A DNA stretch of 64,000 bases from Krasilnikoviella flava (GCF_900167525.1 NZ_FUZQ01000006.1:348020-412019); one strand, 5' to 3'; positions 1 through 8,527 are shown, counted from the stretch's first letter. Numbers and translations are program-made. Notes: a model not told the origin generated them from the sequence alone.

Positions 1-1090
1 CCTCCAGCCCCTCGTTCATCGTGCCGGCGAGCAGCCGGAGGCTGCCGTGGCCCTCGAGCGCGAGCGGGTCGAACACCCACAGCGTGTGGTTCCCGGCCAT
101 CGCGACGACGAACGCGCCGAGCCGCGGCGACCACGCGACGTCCCACGGGGAGCTGAGCCGCACGGACGCCGCGGGGAGGGTCGCGCCCGGGTCGAACGCG
201 TCTGTCGTCCCGACGACGTTCTCCTGCCCGCCCACCATGAACTGCTCGCCGGTGCCCGCCACCGTCCGCACCCGGCCGGTCGCCAGGTCGACCCCGCGCA
301 GCGCGTGGTTCACCGTGTCCGCGACGAGCACGTCGTACCCGAGGGTCGGCCGCAGCTCGTCGGGCACCAGGCACAGCCCGTTCGGCTCGCTGAACCGCGC
401 CTCGTCCGCGGAGCCCCGCGCGTCGGCGAGGCCCCGCTCGCCGGACCCGATGCGGCGCACCAGGGTCTCGCCGTCCGGCCCGAGCTCCGCCAGGGAGTGG
501 TGACCGGCGTCGGCGACGAGCAGGTTCCCCGACGGCAGGACGACCGCCTTGGCGGGGAAGCGCAGCGTGCTCGGCGTGGGCTCGGGCGGCACGTACGGCC
601 CGTCGCCGCGGTGCAGCGTGCCCTTCGCGTCGTGCTCGGCGACCAGCTCCTCGACGATCGCCTCGATCGCCGACGCGTGGCCCTCCCCCGCCATCTGCGC
701 CACGACGTACCCCTCCGGGTCGACAACGACGAGCGTCGGCCAGGCGCGCGCCGTGTAGGCGCCCCACGTGACCAGCTCGGGGTCGTCGAGCACCGGGTGG
801 CGCACCTCGTACCGCTCGACGGCGGCGGCCAGGGCGTCCGGGTCCGCCTCGTGCGCGAACTTGGGCGAGTGCACGCCCACGATCACCAGCTCGTCACGGT
901 GCCCCTCCTCCAGCTCGCGCAGCTCGTCCAGCACATGCAGGCAGTTGACGCAGCAGAAGGTCCAGAAGTCGAGGACGACGACCTTGCCGCGCAGGTCCGC
1001 GAGGGCGACGTCGCGGCCGCCGGTGTTGAGCCAGCCGCGGCCGACCAGCTCGGAGGCGCGGACGCGGGGCAGGCGGGTCGAAGAGGTCAC
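1..1090 (-). CDS. Thioredoxin-like protein with NHL repeats (3' end cut by window)
   Basis: The reading frame starts at a GTG (1088-1090) and runs off the left edge, so the C-terminus is missing. The N-terminal ~150 residues form a thioredoxin/TlpA-like fold with the redox motif CVNC inside FWTFCCVNCLH. After this come repeated blades such as LPSGNLLVADAGHHSLAEL and EPNGLCLV, typical of NHL beta-propellers. Proteins of this architecture (NHLRC2-like) are widespread in actinobacteria; their exact partner is not known. No signal peptide is visible, so a cytosolic location is likely. It is divergent from the DUF418 gene, about 160 bp away. A longer plus-strand frame here (47-1255) is an antisense shadow. 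Confidence 0.88.
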   Translation of the reverse strand, partial: MTSSTRLPRVRASELVGRGWLNTGGRDVALADLRGKVVVLDFWTFCCVNCLHVLDELRELEEGHRDELVIVGVHSPKFAHEADPDALAAAVERYEVRHPVLDDPELVTWGAYTARAWPTLVVVDPEGYVVAQMAGEGHASAIEAIVEELVAEHDAKGTLHRGDGPYVPPEPTPSTLRFPAKAVVLPSGNLLVADAGHHSLAELGPDGETLVRRIGSGERGLADARGSADEARFSEPNGLCLVPDELRPTLGYDVLVADTVNHALRGVDLATGRVRTVAGTGEQFMVGGQENVVGTTDAFDPGATLPAASVRLSSPWDVAWSPRLGAFVVAMAGNHTLWVFDPLALEGHGSLRLLAGTMNEGLE

Positions 1091-1251
1091 CCCGCCATTC
1101 TGCGGCAGGTCCGGGTCCCTCCATCACGGACGCCGGCCGCGGGCCGACCGCGCGTCGTCCGTTCGGTGGACGGCAGTGTCCGTCCGCGCAGTCCCGGACC
1201 GGGGCCGACCGGGGGACCCGCGCTCGACCTGCCGCTCCCTAGCGTGACGGC

Positions 1252-2475
1252 ATGAGCCCTCTCCCCACGGCCGTGCCCGCAGGCACACCCTCGGCTCCGC
1301 CGCTCCTCGGGCGGTCGCCGGCCCCGGACCTGGCCCGCGGCTGGATGCTGGCGCTGATTGCCGTAGCGAACGTGATGATCTACCTGGTCGGTCGCCCGTA
1401 CGGCTTTCGCCAGCACGTCGTCGAGGACGGCGCGGTGGACCACGCCGTGTCCGCCGCCGTGGTGACGCTGGTCGACGGGCGGGCCTACCCCCTGTTCGCG
1501 TTCCTCTTCGGGTACGGGATGGTCCAGCTGTCCGAGCGGCGACGGAGCGAGGGCGCGGGCGACGCGGAGGTCCGGCAGTTCCAGCGGCGGCGGAGCGTCG
1601 TGCTGATCGCCTTCGGCGCGGTCCACGGGATGCTCCTCTTCCCTGGCGACATCCTCGGTTGGTACGGGGTCGTCGGTCTGCTGCTCGCGGCGCTGATGCG
1701 GCGGTCGGACCGTGCGCTGCTGTGGGTGGCCGGGCTCTGGTTGGTGCCCGCAGCCGTCGTGACCGGCCTGGTCTACGGCCTGGCGACGGGTCCGGAACGC
1801 GGCTTCCTCTGGTCGTTCGAGATGACCGACCCGCTCGCCGCGCTCGCCTCCCGCCCGATGGAGTGGGTCATGGCGCCGTTCGGGCTGCTCCCGGTGGTCA
1901 CCGCCGCCCTCGTCGGCGTCGTCGCCGCCCGGCACCACGTCCTCGAGCAGCCGTTCCTCCACCGACGGCTGCTGCGCCGGACGGCGCTGGTCGGGATCCT
2001 GCTGGCCGTGGCGGGCGGCGCCCCCAGCGGTATCGTCGCGGGCGGCTACCTCCCTGCCCCGGGCGTCTCCGGCTCCGTGACGCTCGCCGTCGTCCATGCG
2101 TTGACGGGCGTGGCGGGCGGCCTGGGACTGGCGGCGGTGTTCGCCCTGCTGGCGTCCCGGTCCCCCGGCCGCCCCGGGGTCGTCGTCGGCGCGGTCGCCG
2201 CCACCGGCCGACGCTCGCTGAGCGCCTACCTCAGCCAGTCCGTGGTGTTCGTGCTGCTCCTGACCCTGCCTCTCGTCGGCCTGGGCGCGCACCTGGGCAC
2301 GGCGGCGGCGACCCTGCTGGCCGTCGCGGTCTGGGCGACGACGGTCGTCGTCTCTGCCGCGCTGGACGGCCGGGGCGTCCGGGGCCCGGCCGAGCGGCTG
2401 CTGCGGCACCTGGCATCTCGCGGGCGCGGCCCGCGGCGAGCGCGCCTCCCGCGCCCGACGGGCTCGGTCAGCTGA
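1252..2475 (+). CDS. DUF418 family membrane protein
   Basis: A 407-aa integral membrane protein with about eight hydrophobic segments. It shows the conserved DUF418 layout: an N-terminal PDLARGWMLALIAVAN segment, the GRAYPLFAFLFGYG motif near residues 80-95, RRR near 105, and GDILGWYGVVGLLL near 130. DUF418 proteins (YeiB-like) are thought to be transporters or acyl-transfer-related membrane proteins, but their function is not established. The stop at 2473-2475 overlaps the convergent FAD monooxygenase gene by 8 bp. The ATG at 1252 is the only sensible start. Confidence 0.85.
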   Translation: MSPLPTAVPAGTPSAPPLLGRSPAPDLARGWMLALIAVANVMIYLVGRPYGFRQHVVEDGAVDHAVSAAVVTLVDGRAYPLFAFLFGYGMVQLSERRRSEGAGDAEVRQFQRRRSVVLIAFGAVHGMLLFPGDILGWYGVVGLLLAALMRRSDRALLWVAGLWLVPAAVVTGLVYGLATGPERGFLWSFEMTDPLAALASRPMEWVMAPFGLLPVVTAALVGVVAARHHVLEQPFLHRRLLRRTALVGILLAVAGGAPSGIVAGGYLPAPGVSGSVTLAVVHALTGVAGGLGLAAVFALLASRSPGRPGVVVGAVAATGRRSLSAYLSQSVVFVLLLTLPLVGLGAHLGTAAATLLAVAVWATTVVVSAALDGRGVRGPAERLLRHLASRGRGPRRARLPRPTGSVS

Positions 2476-3664
2476 CCAGCTCGGGCAGCTCGATCGCGTT
2501 CGCCGCCCGGTGGATGGGGGCCGTCATCGCGGCCATCATCCGGTCCTTGCCGGGCAGCCTGTCCATGACCCGCAGCATCGCGAGCGAGGCGCGGACCTGG
2601 CCCTTCGAGCCGACGACCATCCGCTTGATGTTCGCGGGGCCGAGCGCCTGGTTGGCCGCCACGAACGGGCGCATCCTGCGCTCGTAGGCCGCGAACGCCC
2701 CGGCGGGGTCGTCGTGCGTGCCGAGGGCGGCGGCCAGCACGTACGCGCCGACGAGCGCGAGGCTCGTGCCCTGCCCGGAGGCGGCCGACGCGCAGTACGC
2801 GGCGTCGCCGAGCAGCACGGTGCGCCCGGCCGACCAGCGCTCGGCGCGTACCTGGCTGAGGGAGTCGAACAGCAGGTCGGGCGACGCGGGCACGTCGGCC
2901 AGCAGCCCGGGCACCTCCCACCCCTCGCCCGCGTACGCGTCGGCGAGCAGTCGCTCGCGGCCCGCGCGCCCGAGGTCCCGGTGGCCGAGGGGCCCCGACG
3001 ACCACAGGAACATCGCTCGCGCCCCCTCCTCCCGGGCCGTCGCGTAGACCAGCGCGGTGCGGCCGGGCCCCACGTACGTGACCTCCTCGCGGTCGAGGCC
3101 GAGCCGGTTGGGGACGGTCGCCACGGCGACGTAGTACCCGAGGTCGACGACGTGCCGCTCGTCCGGGCCGAGCACCAGGTTCCGCGTCCGGGAGCGGAGC
3201 CCGTCGGCGCCGACCACCACGTCGTAGCGCCCCGTGCGGCCCGAGGCGAGCTCGACCTCCACCCCGTCGCCCGTGTCCTCGAGGCTCGCGATCGAGTCGC
3301 CGTAGACGTGCTCGGCCCCGGCGGCCCCCTCGCGCAGGAGGCGATGCAGGTCGCCGCGCAGCAGCTCGACGTCGTCGTGCCCGCGGCCGCCGAAGGTGTC
3401 GCCGTCCATGCTGGCGGCCCGGCGCCCGCGGGCGTCGACGACGCTGCCGGCGCGGACCTCGGTGCGCAGGGTCCGGGCCTCCTCCAGCAGGCCCATGTGG
3501 TCCAGCACCTGCAGCGCGGCGCCCCGCACGTCGACCTTGTAGCCGCCGGCGCGGGGCGCGGGGGCCTGCTCGACGACGGTCACGACGTCGCCGCGCGCGG
3601 CGAGCCGGTGTGCGAGAGCGAGGCCGGCGACGCCGCCGCCGGAGACGAGGACGGAGCGGTTCAT
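2468..3664 (-). CDS. FAD-dependent aromatic monooxygenase (rifampicin/tetracycline-hydroxylase type)
   Basis: A 398-aa group A flavin monooxygenase. The N-terminus carries the FAD-binding Rossmann motif SGGGVAGLALA, followed by VVEQAPAPRAGGYKVD. The second FAD motif VLLGDAAYCASAASGQG lies near residue 285. Such enzymes hydroxylate aromatic compounds, including antibiotics, with NAD(P)H and O2. I chose the ATG at 3664 because AGGAG lies 8 bases upstream; an in-frame start at 3703 would run through the intergenic repeats. It is divergent from a TetR regulator at 3768, whose target it very likely is. The substrate cannot be read from the sequence. Confidence 0.88.
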   Translation of the reverse strand: MNRSVLVSGGGVAGLALAHRLAARGDVVTVVEQAPAPRAGGYKVDVRGAALQVLDHMGLLEEARTLRTEVRAGSVVDARGRRAASMDGDTFGGRGHDDVELLRGDLHRLLREGAAGAEHVYGDSIASLEDTGDGVEVELASGRTGRYDVVVGADGLRSRTRNLVLGPDERHVVDLGYYVAVATVPNRLGLDREEVTYVGPGRTALVYATAREEGARAMFLWSSGPLGHRDLGRAGRERLLADAYAGEGWEVPGLLADVPASPDLLFDSLSQVRAERWSAGRTVLLGDAAYCASAASGQGTSLALVGAYVLAAALGTHDDPAGAFAAYERRMRPFVAANQALGPANIKRMVVGSKGQVRASLAMLRVMDRLPGKDRMMAAMTAPIHRAANAIELPELVS

Positions 3665-3713
3665 GGGAGTTCTCCTGACCGTGAGGAAGGTGGCGCGCAC
3701 CACGCTAGACCCG

Positions 3714-3752
3714 ATTAAGACATATGTGCAAGACGTTCGTGTAAGACGTTCG
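3714..3752. promoter_or_regulatory. Three abutting 13-bp direct repeats between monooxygenase and TetR genes
   Basis: Three head-to-tail 13-mers follow each other without gaps: ATTAAGACATATG (3714-3726), TGCAAGACGTTCG (3727-3739) and TGTAAGACGTTCG (3740-3752). The last two differ by one base; all share AAGAC at the same phase. They lie between the divergent starts at 3664 and 3768, where the TetR repressor should act. TetR operators are usually inverted repeats, so the direct arrangement is unusual. The role as operator is inferred from position. Confidence 0.6.
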
Positions 3753-3767
3753 AGCTACCATGGGCCG

Positions 3768-4319
3768 ATGCGCTCCATCGACAACCGGGCCGCGCTCCTC
3801 GCCGCCGCCCGGGCCTGCCTCCGCGACAAGGGGTACGCCCGCACCACGGCCCGCGACGTCGCCACCGCGGCCGGCGTGAGCCTCGCGGCGATCGGCTATC
3901 ACTTCGGCAGCAAGGAGGCGCTGCTCGACGCGGCCCTCGTCGACGCGCTGCGCGACTGGGGCGACGTGCTGGAGTCCATCGGGGCGGCAGATCTGGGGGC
4001 GTCGCCCGGCGGACGGTTCCGTGCGGTGTGGCAGCGGGTCATGGCCTCGGTCGCCGACGACCGGGCCCTCTGGGCGGTGCAGCTCGAGCTCGTCGCGGCC
4101 GCCGCGCGCGACCCGGAGCGAGCCACCGCCCTCGCCGCCGACAACGCGCACGCCCGCACCGCGCTGGCCGAGCTCTTCGGGGTCCCCGGGGCGCAGGGCG
4201 CGCTCGTGCAGATGCTGCTGCTGGGGGCGGTGTCGCGGGTGCTTCTCGACCCTGCTGACACCGTCGGGGCGGACGAGCTGCTGGAGCAGGTGTCCGCGCT
4301 GGCGGCGCTCGCCGCCTGA
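3768..4319 (+). CDS. TetR/AcrR family transcriptional regulator
   Basis: A 183-aa repressor. The helix-turn-helix lies at residues ~8-55, with the TetR signature TTARDVATAAGVSLAAIGYHFGSKEALL split over the recognition helix (GVSLAAIGYHF). The remainder is a helical ligand-binding domain. The ATG at 3768 fits the start of the N-terminal helix; the frame is open further upstream to 3663, but that part overlaps the repeat array and the monooxygenase start. It is divergent from the FAD monooxygenase, which it probably represses, relieved by a small aromatic ligand (inference). It ends 3 bp before a convergent small gene. Confidence 0.88.
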   Translation: MRSIDNRAALLAAARACLRDKGYARTTARDVATAAGVSLAAIGYHFGSKEALLDAALVDALRDWGDVLESIGAADLGASPGGRFRAVWQRVMASVADDRALWAVQLELVAAAARDPERATALAADNAHARTALAELFGVPGAQGALVQMLLLGAVSRVLLDPADTVGADELLEQVSALAALAA

Positions 4320-4322
4320 TCG

Positions 4323-4544
4323 TCAGAGCGCGGTGACCGCGCCCACCACCTGCACCTGCACGGGGACGCCGTCCACCTGGGGCGGCACGTCCTTGCGGGC
4401 GCGGAGCGAGACGACGTTCACCTGCAGCACCCAGTCCGCCTCGTCGCCGCGTTGGGCGAGCCCGACGCCGCGCACCCCCTCGACACTCTCGAGCGCTTCG
4501 CGCAGGGCGGGCTTGGCGGCTCGCGCCTCGTCGATCGTGACCAT
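4323..4544 (-). CDS. Small conserved hypothetical protein
   Basis: A 73-aa acidic/basic mixed protein starting MVTIDEARAAK. GGAGG lies 6 bases before the ATG at 4544, which decides this start over the in-frame ATG at 4592. The pattern ALESVEGVRGVGLAQRGDEADW followed by VDGVPVQVQVVG looks like a small alpha/beta domain, similar in style to stretches found near the N-termini of trypsin-like peptidases of bacteria. No catalytic motif or membrane segment is present. It sits convergent to the TetR gene. Function unknown. Confidence 0.6.
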   Translation of the reverse strand: MVTIDEARAAKPALREALESVEGVRGVGLAQRGDEADWVLQVNVVSLRARKDVPPQVDGVPVQVQVVGAVTAL

Positions 4545-4631
4545 GGAACACCTCCGACCCCTCCATTGTGCGCCACCCGCCAGCAGGGCCACAGTCCGAG
4601 CACCGTGACCTGCGTCCTCGCGGGCGCCCGC

Positions 4632-4877
4632 CTACCGCACGGTCGGGCCCTCGACCTCCACGGGGCCGTGCGACGGCCGGCGTTCGATGTGCAGGTTGAG
4701 GGTGCTCTTCGACGTCGGGACCACCGAGATCTGCGCCTCGCCCTCGCCGACGTCGATGGCGCGCACGTGCAGGTGCCCGTCCTTGAGACGCATCGCGAAC
4801 TGGCTCGTCCCCGCGACGAACCGCACCTCGCTGTCGTCGTCGATCACGGTGGGGCCCAGGGGCAGACTCTTCGACAT
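4632..4877 (-). CDS. Small hypothetical protein, beta-rich
   Basis: An 81-aa protein rich in beta-forming residues, with alternating patterns such as SEVRFVAGTSQFAMRLKDG and HLHVRAIDVGEGEAQISVV. No known motif is recognised and no signal peptide is visible. The ribosome binding site is weak. Codon use matches the neighbours (mostly G or C at third positions), which supports a real gene. An inverted repeat GGTAC...GTACC (4879-4883 and 4897-4901) lies directly upstream. It is divergent from the cation exporter gene. Confidence 0.55.
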   Translation of the reverse strand: MSKSLPLGPTVIDDDSEVRFVAGTSQFAMRLKDGHLHVRAIDVGEGEAQISVVPTSKSTLNLHIERRPSHGPVEVEGPTVR

Positions 4878-4935
4878 GGGTACAGCATGCCTGCTGGTAC
4901 CTCCGCGGAGCGGCGACCTCCATCGACCCTGGTCA

Positions 4936-4959
4936 ACGGTACAGGTATCCGTGTACCGT
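4936..4959. promoter_or_regulatory. Perfect 8-8-8 dyad at the start of the cation exporter gene
   Basis: ACGGTACA (4936-4943) and TGTACCGT (4952-4959) are exact reverse complements with an 8-base spacer. The dyad ends one base before the ATG at 4961, so a bound protein would block the start region. No ribosome binding site fits between dyad and ATG, which suggests a leaderless or nearly leaderless transcript. Metal-sensing MerR or ArsR regulators use such dyads; no such regulator gene is next door. Role inferred. Confidence 0.55.
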
Positions 4960-4960
4960 C

Positions 4961-5719
4961 ATGCGGGTGACGAGCCTCCCGCTACGCCCCCTGCAGCCCG
5001 TGCGCCGCGCGCTCCTCGAGCGCCGGGTGCGCTGGATCGTCGCCGCGACGATCGCGTACAACGTCGTCGAGGCGGTCGTCGCGATCGCCGCGGGGCGGGC
5101 GGCGTCGTCGGCGGCGCTGGTCGGCTTCGGCCTGGACTCGGTGGTCGAGGTGCTGTCGGCGGCCGCGGTCGCCTGGCAGTTCGCCGCGCCGGACCCGCGC
5201 CGCCGCGAGCGCCTCGCGCTGCGCCTCATCGCCGTGTCGTTCTTCGGGCTGGCCCTGTTCGTCTCGCTCGACGCCGCCCGGACGCTGCTCGGCGCGGCGG
5301 AGCCGGACCACTCCCCCGTGGGCATCGCCCTCGCGGCGGTCAGCCTCGCGATCATGCCCTTCCTCTCGTGGGCCGAGCGTCGCACGGGCCGCGAGCTCGG
5401 CTCGGCATCGGCCGTCGCCGACTCGAAGCAGACCCTGATCTGCACGTACCTGTCGGCGGTGCTGCTGGTCGGGCTGGTGCTCAACGCCACGCTCGGCTGG
5501 TCGTGGGCCGACCCGCTCGCCGCCCTGGTCATCGCCGGCTTCGCCGTCCGGGAGGGCGTCGAGGCCTGGCGGGGCGACGCCTGCTGTACCCCCGTCGGCG
5601 CGCTCCTCGCGGCCGACGACGACGGCTGCGACTCCTGCGAGGACGGGTGCGACGACGGCTGCTGCGCGCCATCGGACACCGTCGCTGCGACGCCGGCGCG
5701 CCCGGGACAAGATGGGTGA
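4961..5719 (+). CDS. Cation diffusion facilitator-type transporter with Cys/Asp-rich tail
   Basis: A 252-aa membrane protein with about six transmembrane segments (first near residues 26-45). GFGLDSVVEVLSA (55-67) and VADSKQTLICTYLSAVL (152-168) resemble the metal-site helices of the short CDF-like transporters that lack the usual cytoplasmic domain. Such proteins export divalent cations against proton flux. After the last helix comes GDACC (C208, C209) and then an unusual tail with C223, C226, C230, C234 and C235 set among Asp and Glu, likely a metal-binding knob. The start is uncertain: ATG 4961 or GTG 4967. The stop overlaps the next gene's first ATG region (5712). Confidence 0.82.
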   Translation: MRVTSLPLRPLQPVRRALLERRVRWIVAATIAYNVVEAVVAIAAGRAASSAALVGFGLDSVVEVLSAAAVAWQFAAPDPRRRERLALRLIAVSFFGLALFVSLDAARTLLGAAEPDHSPVGIALAAVSLAIMPFLSWAERRTGRELGSASAVADSKQTLICTYLSAVLLVGLVLNATLGWSWADPLAALVIAGFAVREGVEAWRGDACCTPVGALLAADDDGCDSCEDGCDDGCCAPSDTVAATPARPGQDG

Positions 5720-6560
5720 CATGAGCACCGAGATCCCGTCCCTGCCCCTGAACAACGGCACGTCGGTCCCGCAGCTCGGCTACGGCGTCTTCAAGGTCCC
5801 GCCGGAGCAGACCCGCGAGCTGGTGCTGACCGCCCTCGAGGCGGGCTACCGGCACATCGACACCGCACAGATGTACCGCAACGAGCGCGGCGTCGGCGAG
5901 GCCATCGCGGCGGCCGGGCTGCCGCGCGACGAGCTCTTCGTCACGACCAAGCTGAACAACGCGTTCCACGAGCACGACGCCGCGCTGGAGGCGTTCGACC
6001 GCTCCCTCGAGGAGCTCGGGCTGGACCACGTGGACCTGTTCCTCATCCACTGGCCGCTGCCGGCGGTCGGCCGTTTCGTCGAGGCGTGGGGAGCGCTCGA
6101 GGAGCTCTACCGCTCCGGGCGCGCCCGCGCGATCGGCACCTCGAACTTCCAACCGCAGCACCTGCGACGCATCCTCGCGGAGGGCACGGTGGTGCCCGCC
6201 GTCAACCAGGTGGAGATCCACCCGTGGTTCGGCAACGAGGAGGTCCGCGCGTTCGACGCCGAGCACGACATCGTCACCGAGGCCTGGTCCCCGCTGGGCC
6301 GCGGCCGTGTGCTGGAGGACCCGACGCTCGCGCGCATCGCCACCGACCACGACCGCACGCCCGCCCAGGTCGTGCTGCGCTGGCACGTCCAGCGCGGCGA
6401 CGTCGTCTTCCCCAAGTCCGCGACGCCGTCGCGCATCCGCGAGAACCTGGAGATCTTCGACTTCGAGCTCTCCGGGGAGGACATGGCCGCCATCACCGGC
6501 CTCGACCGCGACGAGCGCATCGGCTCCCACCCGGACCACATGAACAACACCGGCCGCTGA
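5712..6560 (+). CDS. Aldo/keto reductase
   Basis: A 282-aa NADPH-dependent oxidoreductase of the AKR5-like bacterial group (2,5-diketo-gluconate reductase style). The catalytic tetrad is complete: D50 and Y55 in HIDTAQMYRNE, K80 in VTTKL, H113 in LIHWP. The C-terminal PKSATPSRIRENLEIFDFEL binds the NADPH phosphate. It reduces aldehydes or ketones; the natural substrate is not visible. The gene overlaps the transporter stop by 8 bp; the ATG at 5721 is an equally possible start. A near-perfect hairpin follows at 6571. Confidence 0.9.
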   Translation: MGDMSTEIPSLPLNNGTSVPQLGYGVFKVPPEQTRELVLTALEAGYRHIDTAQMYRNERGVGEAIAAAGLPRDELFVTTKLNNAFHEHDAALEAFDRSLEELGLDHVDLFLIHWPLPAVGRFVEAWGALEELYRSGRARAIGTSNFQPQHLRRILAEGTVVPAVNQVEIHPWFGNEEVRAFDAEHDIVTEAWSPLGRGRVLEDPTLARIATDHDRTPAQVVLRWHVQRGDVVFPKSATPSRIRENLEIFDFELSGEDMAAITGLDRDERIGSHPDHMNNTGR

Positions 6561-6570
6561 CCCGATCGGT

Positions 6571-6610
6571 GGTTGAGCCTGCCGAGACCCGGGTCTCGAC
6601 AGGCTCAACC
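6571..6610. terminator. 40-bp inverted repeat between convergent genes
   Basis: Arm 6571-6590 (begins GGTTGAGCCTGCC) and arm 6591-6610 (ends GGCTCAACC) are reverse complements with one mismatch in 20 and no spacer. It lies between the convergent aldo/keto reductase and ABC permease genes, so it can end transcription from both sides. The same arm type recurs at 19113-19158 inside a coding region, so it is probably a dispersed repeat used as a terminator. Confidence 0.75.
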
Positions 6611-6622
6611 AGCGTGGCGCAC

Positions 6623-7468
6623 TCAGACGGCCTTGCGCGTGGCGCGGATGCCGACCAGGAGGCCGACGGCGCACGTGACGGCCGCGGCGACCACGCCCCA
6701 CAGCACGGCCGTGTCGGCGAAGGTGCCGCCGAACAGGACGCGCTCGGCGTCGACCATGTACGTGAGCGGGTTGAACTTCGCCGCCGTCTGCATCCACGAC
6801 GGGCCGGCCTCGAGCGGCAGCATCATCCCGGACAGGATGAGCAGCGGGAACAGCAGCGACTGCTGCACGCCCCAGAACAGCCACTCGCGGTTCTTCGACG
6901 CCAGCGCGAGCGCGAGCGACAGGGCGCCGACGCCGATGCCGAACAGGCCCAGGAGCGCGAGCCCGAAGAGTGCCGGGAGCAGGTGGAACGTGAACCCGAA
7001 CGGGATGCAGACCACCGCGATGAGGAGCCCCTGCACCAGCAGCGGGGCGAACTCCTTGAGCGCCCGGCCCACGAGGATCGCCGACCGGTCCAGCGGGGTG
7101 GCGAGCACCCGCTCGTAGGAGCCGGTCATGACCTCGTAGAGCAGGTTGGAGCCGGTCATCGAGGTGCCGAACAGCGAGATCATGACGATCACGCCGGGCA
7201 CGAACCACTGCAGGGTGTCCGCGGTGCTCGCGCCCTCGGCGCCGAAGCCGCCGCCGAAGGTCCCCGTGAGCAACGGCCCGAACAGGCCGAGGAAGATGAG
7301 CGGCTGCAGCAGCGAGAAGATCAGCGTGAACGGGTCGCGCAGCACCAGCAGGATCTCGCGGGTGAAGACTGCCGCGGTGTCCGCGAAGAACTTGCCCGGG
7401 CCGGTGCGCGTGACGATTCGGGGCGCCTCGCGCTGCGTCGTCGTGGTGGTGCGGGTCTGCTCGGTCAT
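6623..7468 (-). CDS. ABC-2 type exporter permease (DrrB-like)
   Basis: A 281-aa permease with six predicted membrane helices. A Thr-rich N-terminus is followed by the first helix near residues 45-65. The ABC-2 signature region NPLTYMVDAERVLFGGTF lies near residue 235, as in DrrB and other daunorubicin-resistance permeases. It pairs with the ATPase encoded upstream; the ATG overlaps the ATPase stop by 4 bp (ATGA at 7465-7468), implying coupled translation. The pair probably exports a hydrophobic drug or lipid; the substrate is unknown. Confidence 0.9.
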   Translation of the reverse strand: MTEQTRTTTTTQREAPRIVTRTGPGKFFADTAAVFTREILLVLRDPFTLIFSLLQPLIFLGLFGPLLTGTFGGGFGAEGASTADTLQWFVPGVIVMISLFGTSMTGSNLLYEVMTGSYERVLATPLDRSAILVGRALKEFAPLLVQGLLIAVVCIPFGFTFHLLPALFGLALLGLFGIGVGALSLALALASKNREWLFWGVQQSLLFPLLILSGMMLPLEAGPSWMQTAAKFNPLTYMVDAERVLFGGTFADTAVLWGVVAAAVTCAVGLLVGIRATRKAV

Positions 7469-8427
7469 GCTGCCGCCTCCTCGCGCAGGCTCCGGCCGGT
7501 GAGGTTGAGGAACACGTCGTCGAGGCTGGCCTGGCGGGCGCTCGCCGACGTGGTGGTGATGCCGGCGACACGAAGCGCCTCGATGACGACGGGCAGCTCC
7601 TCGGCGCCCTGCGCCGTGCGCACCCGCACCTGCAGCCCTGTCCCGTGTGCCGTGAGCTCGGCGTCCCCGAGGTCGTCGGGCAGCGCGGCGCGGACCGCAG
7701 CCCCGTCGTCGGTCGCGACCACGAGCGTGAGGGAGTCGTCGGCGTGCCGGCGCTTGAGGACGCCGGGCGCGGCGTCGGCGATGATCTCGCCGTGGTCGAT
7801 GACGACGACGCGCTCGGCCATGCTGTCCGCCTCGTCGAGGTAGTGCGTGGTGAGCACCACGGTCATGCCGTACCGCTCGCGCATCGCGGTGATGTGGCCC
7901 CAGAGGTTGGCTCGTGAGTGCGGGTCGAGGCCGGTGGTGGGCTCGTCCAGGAACAGCAGCGGCGGGTGGTTCATCAGCCCGAGCGCGACGTCGAGCCTCC
8001 GGCGCTGGCCTCCGGACAGCGACTGGACCGACCGCTTCTCGAGGCCGCCCAGCTCGAGCGCCGCCATGAGGTCGGCGGCGCGCTCCTTGTAGACCTCCGG
8101 CGCGAGCCCGTAGAAGCGCCCCTGGTTGTGCAGCTCGTCCACCACCTTGTAGCTGAACCCGCCCCCGTTGCCCTGTCCGATGAAGCCGAGCCGCGCCCGT
8201 ACCTGCGCCGGGTGCGCGACGACGTCGTACCCGGCGACGGTCGCCTCGCCCGCCGTCGGCTCCAGCAGGGACGTCAGCATCCGCAGCGTCGTGGACTTGC
8301 CGGCCCCGTTGGGGCCGAGGAAGGCGACGAGCTCGCCCTCCGCCACGTCGACGTCGATCCCCTTGACTGCCTCGACGGTCTCCTTGCGGCGGCTGAACGT
8401 CTTGGTCAGCCCGCGTGCTCGAATCAT
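7465..8427 (-). CDS. ABC exporter ATP-binding protein (DrrA-like)
   Basis: A 320-aa ATPase. Walker A GPNGAGKST lies near residues 38-46, the signature LSGGQ near 137, and Walker B LLFLDEP near 158, followed by the H-loop TTHYLDEADSMAERV. The C-terminal ~90 residues (ending LDDVFLNLTGRSL) form the regulatory domain typical of DrrA. I chose the ATG at 8427, with GAGAGGGG upstream, over the GTG at 8433. It drives the permease encoded downstream. A TetR gene is divergent at 8528 and probably represses the pair. Confidence 0.92.
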   Translation of the reverse strand: MIRARGLTKTFSRRKETVEAVKGIDVDVAEGELVAFLGPNGAGKSTTLRMLTSLLEPTAGEATVAGYDVVAHPAQVRARLGFIGQGNGGGFSYKVVDELHNQGRFYGLAPEVYKERAADLMAALELGGLEKRSVQSLSGGQRRRLDVALGLMNHPPLLFLDEPTTGLDPHSRANLWGHITAMRERYGMTVVLTTHYLDEADSMAERVVVIDHGEIIADAAPGVLKRRHADDSLTLVVATDDGAAVRAALPDDLGDAELTAHGTGLQVRVRTAQGAEELPVVIEALRVAGITTTSASARQASLDDVFLNLTGRSLREEAAA

Positions 8428-8527
8428 GACCACACCCCTCTCTCGTACGGTGTACTGGAACTAGTGTCGAACCTAGCCGGGGGGTCCGACAAGGCCCCCC
8501 TTCGCCAGGATGGGAGGATGACGACTC

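Noticed and set aside
47..1255. Long plus-strand frame of 402 codons at the left end
   Set aside because: Arg/Val-rich text without motifs; antisense to the clear thioredoxin-NHL gene, as are most long overlapping frames in this GC-rich DNA.
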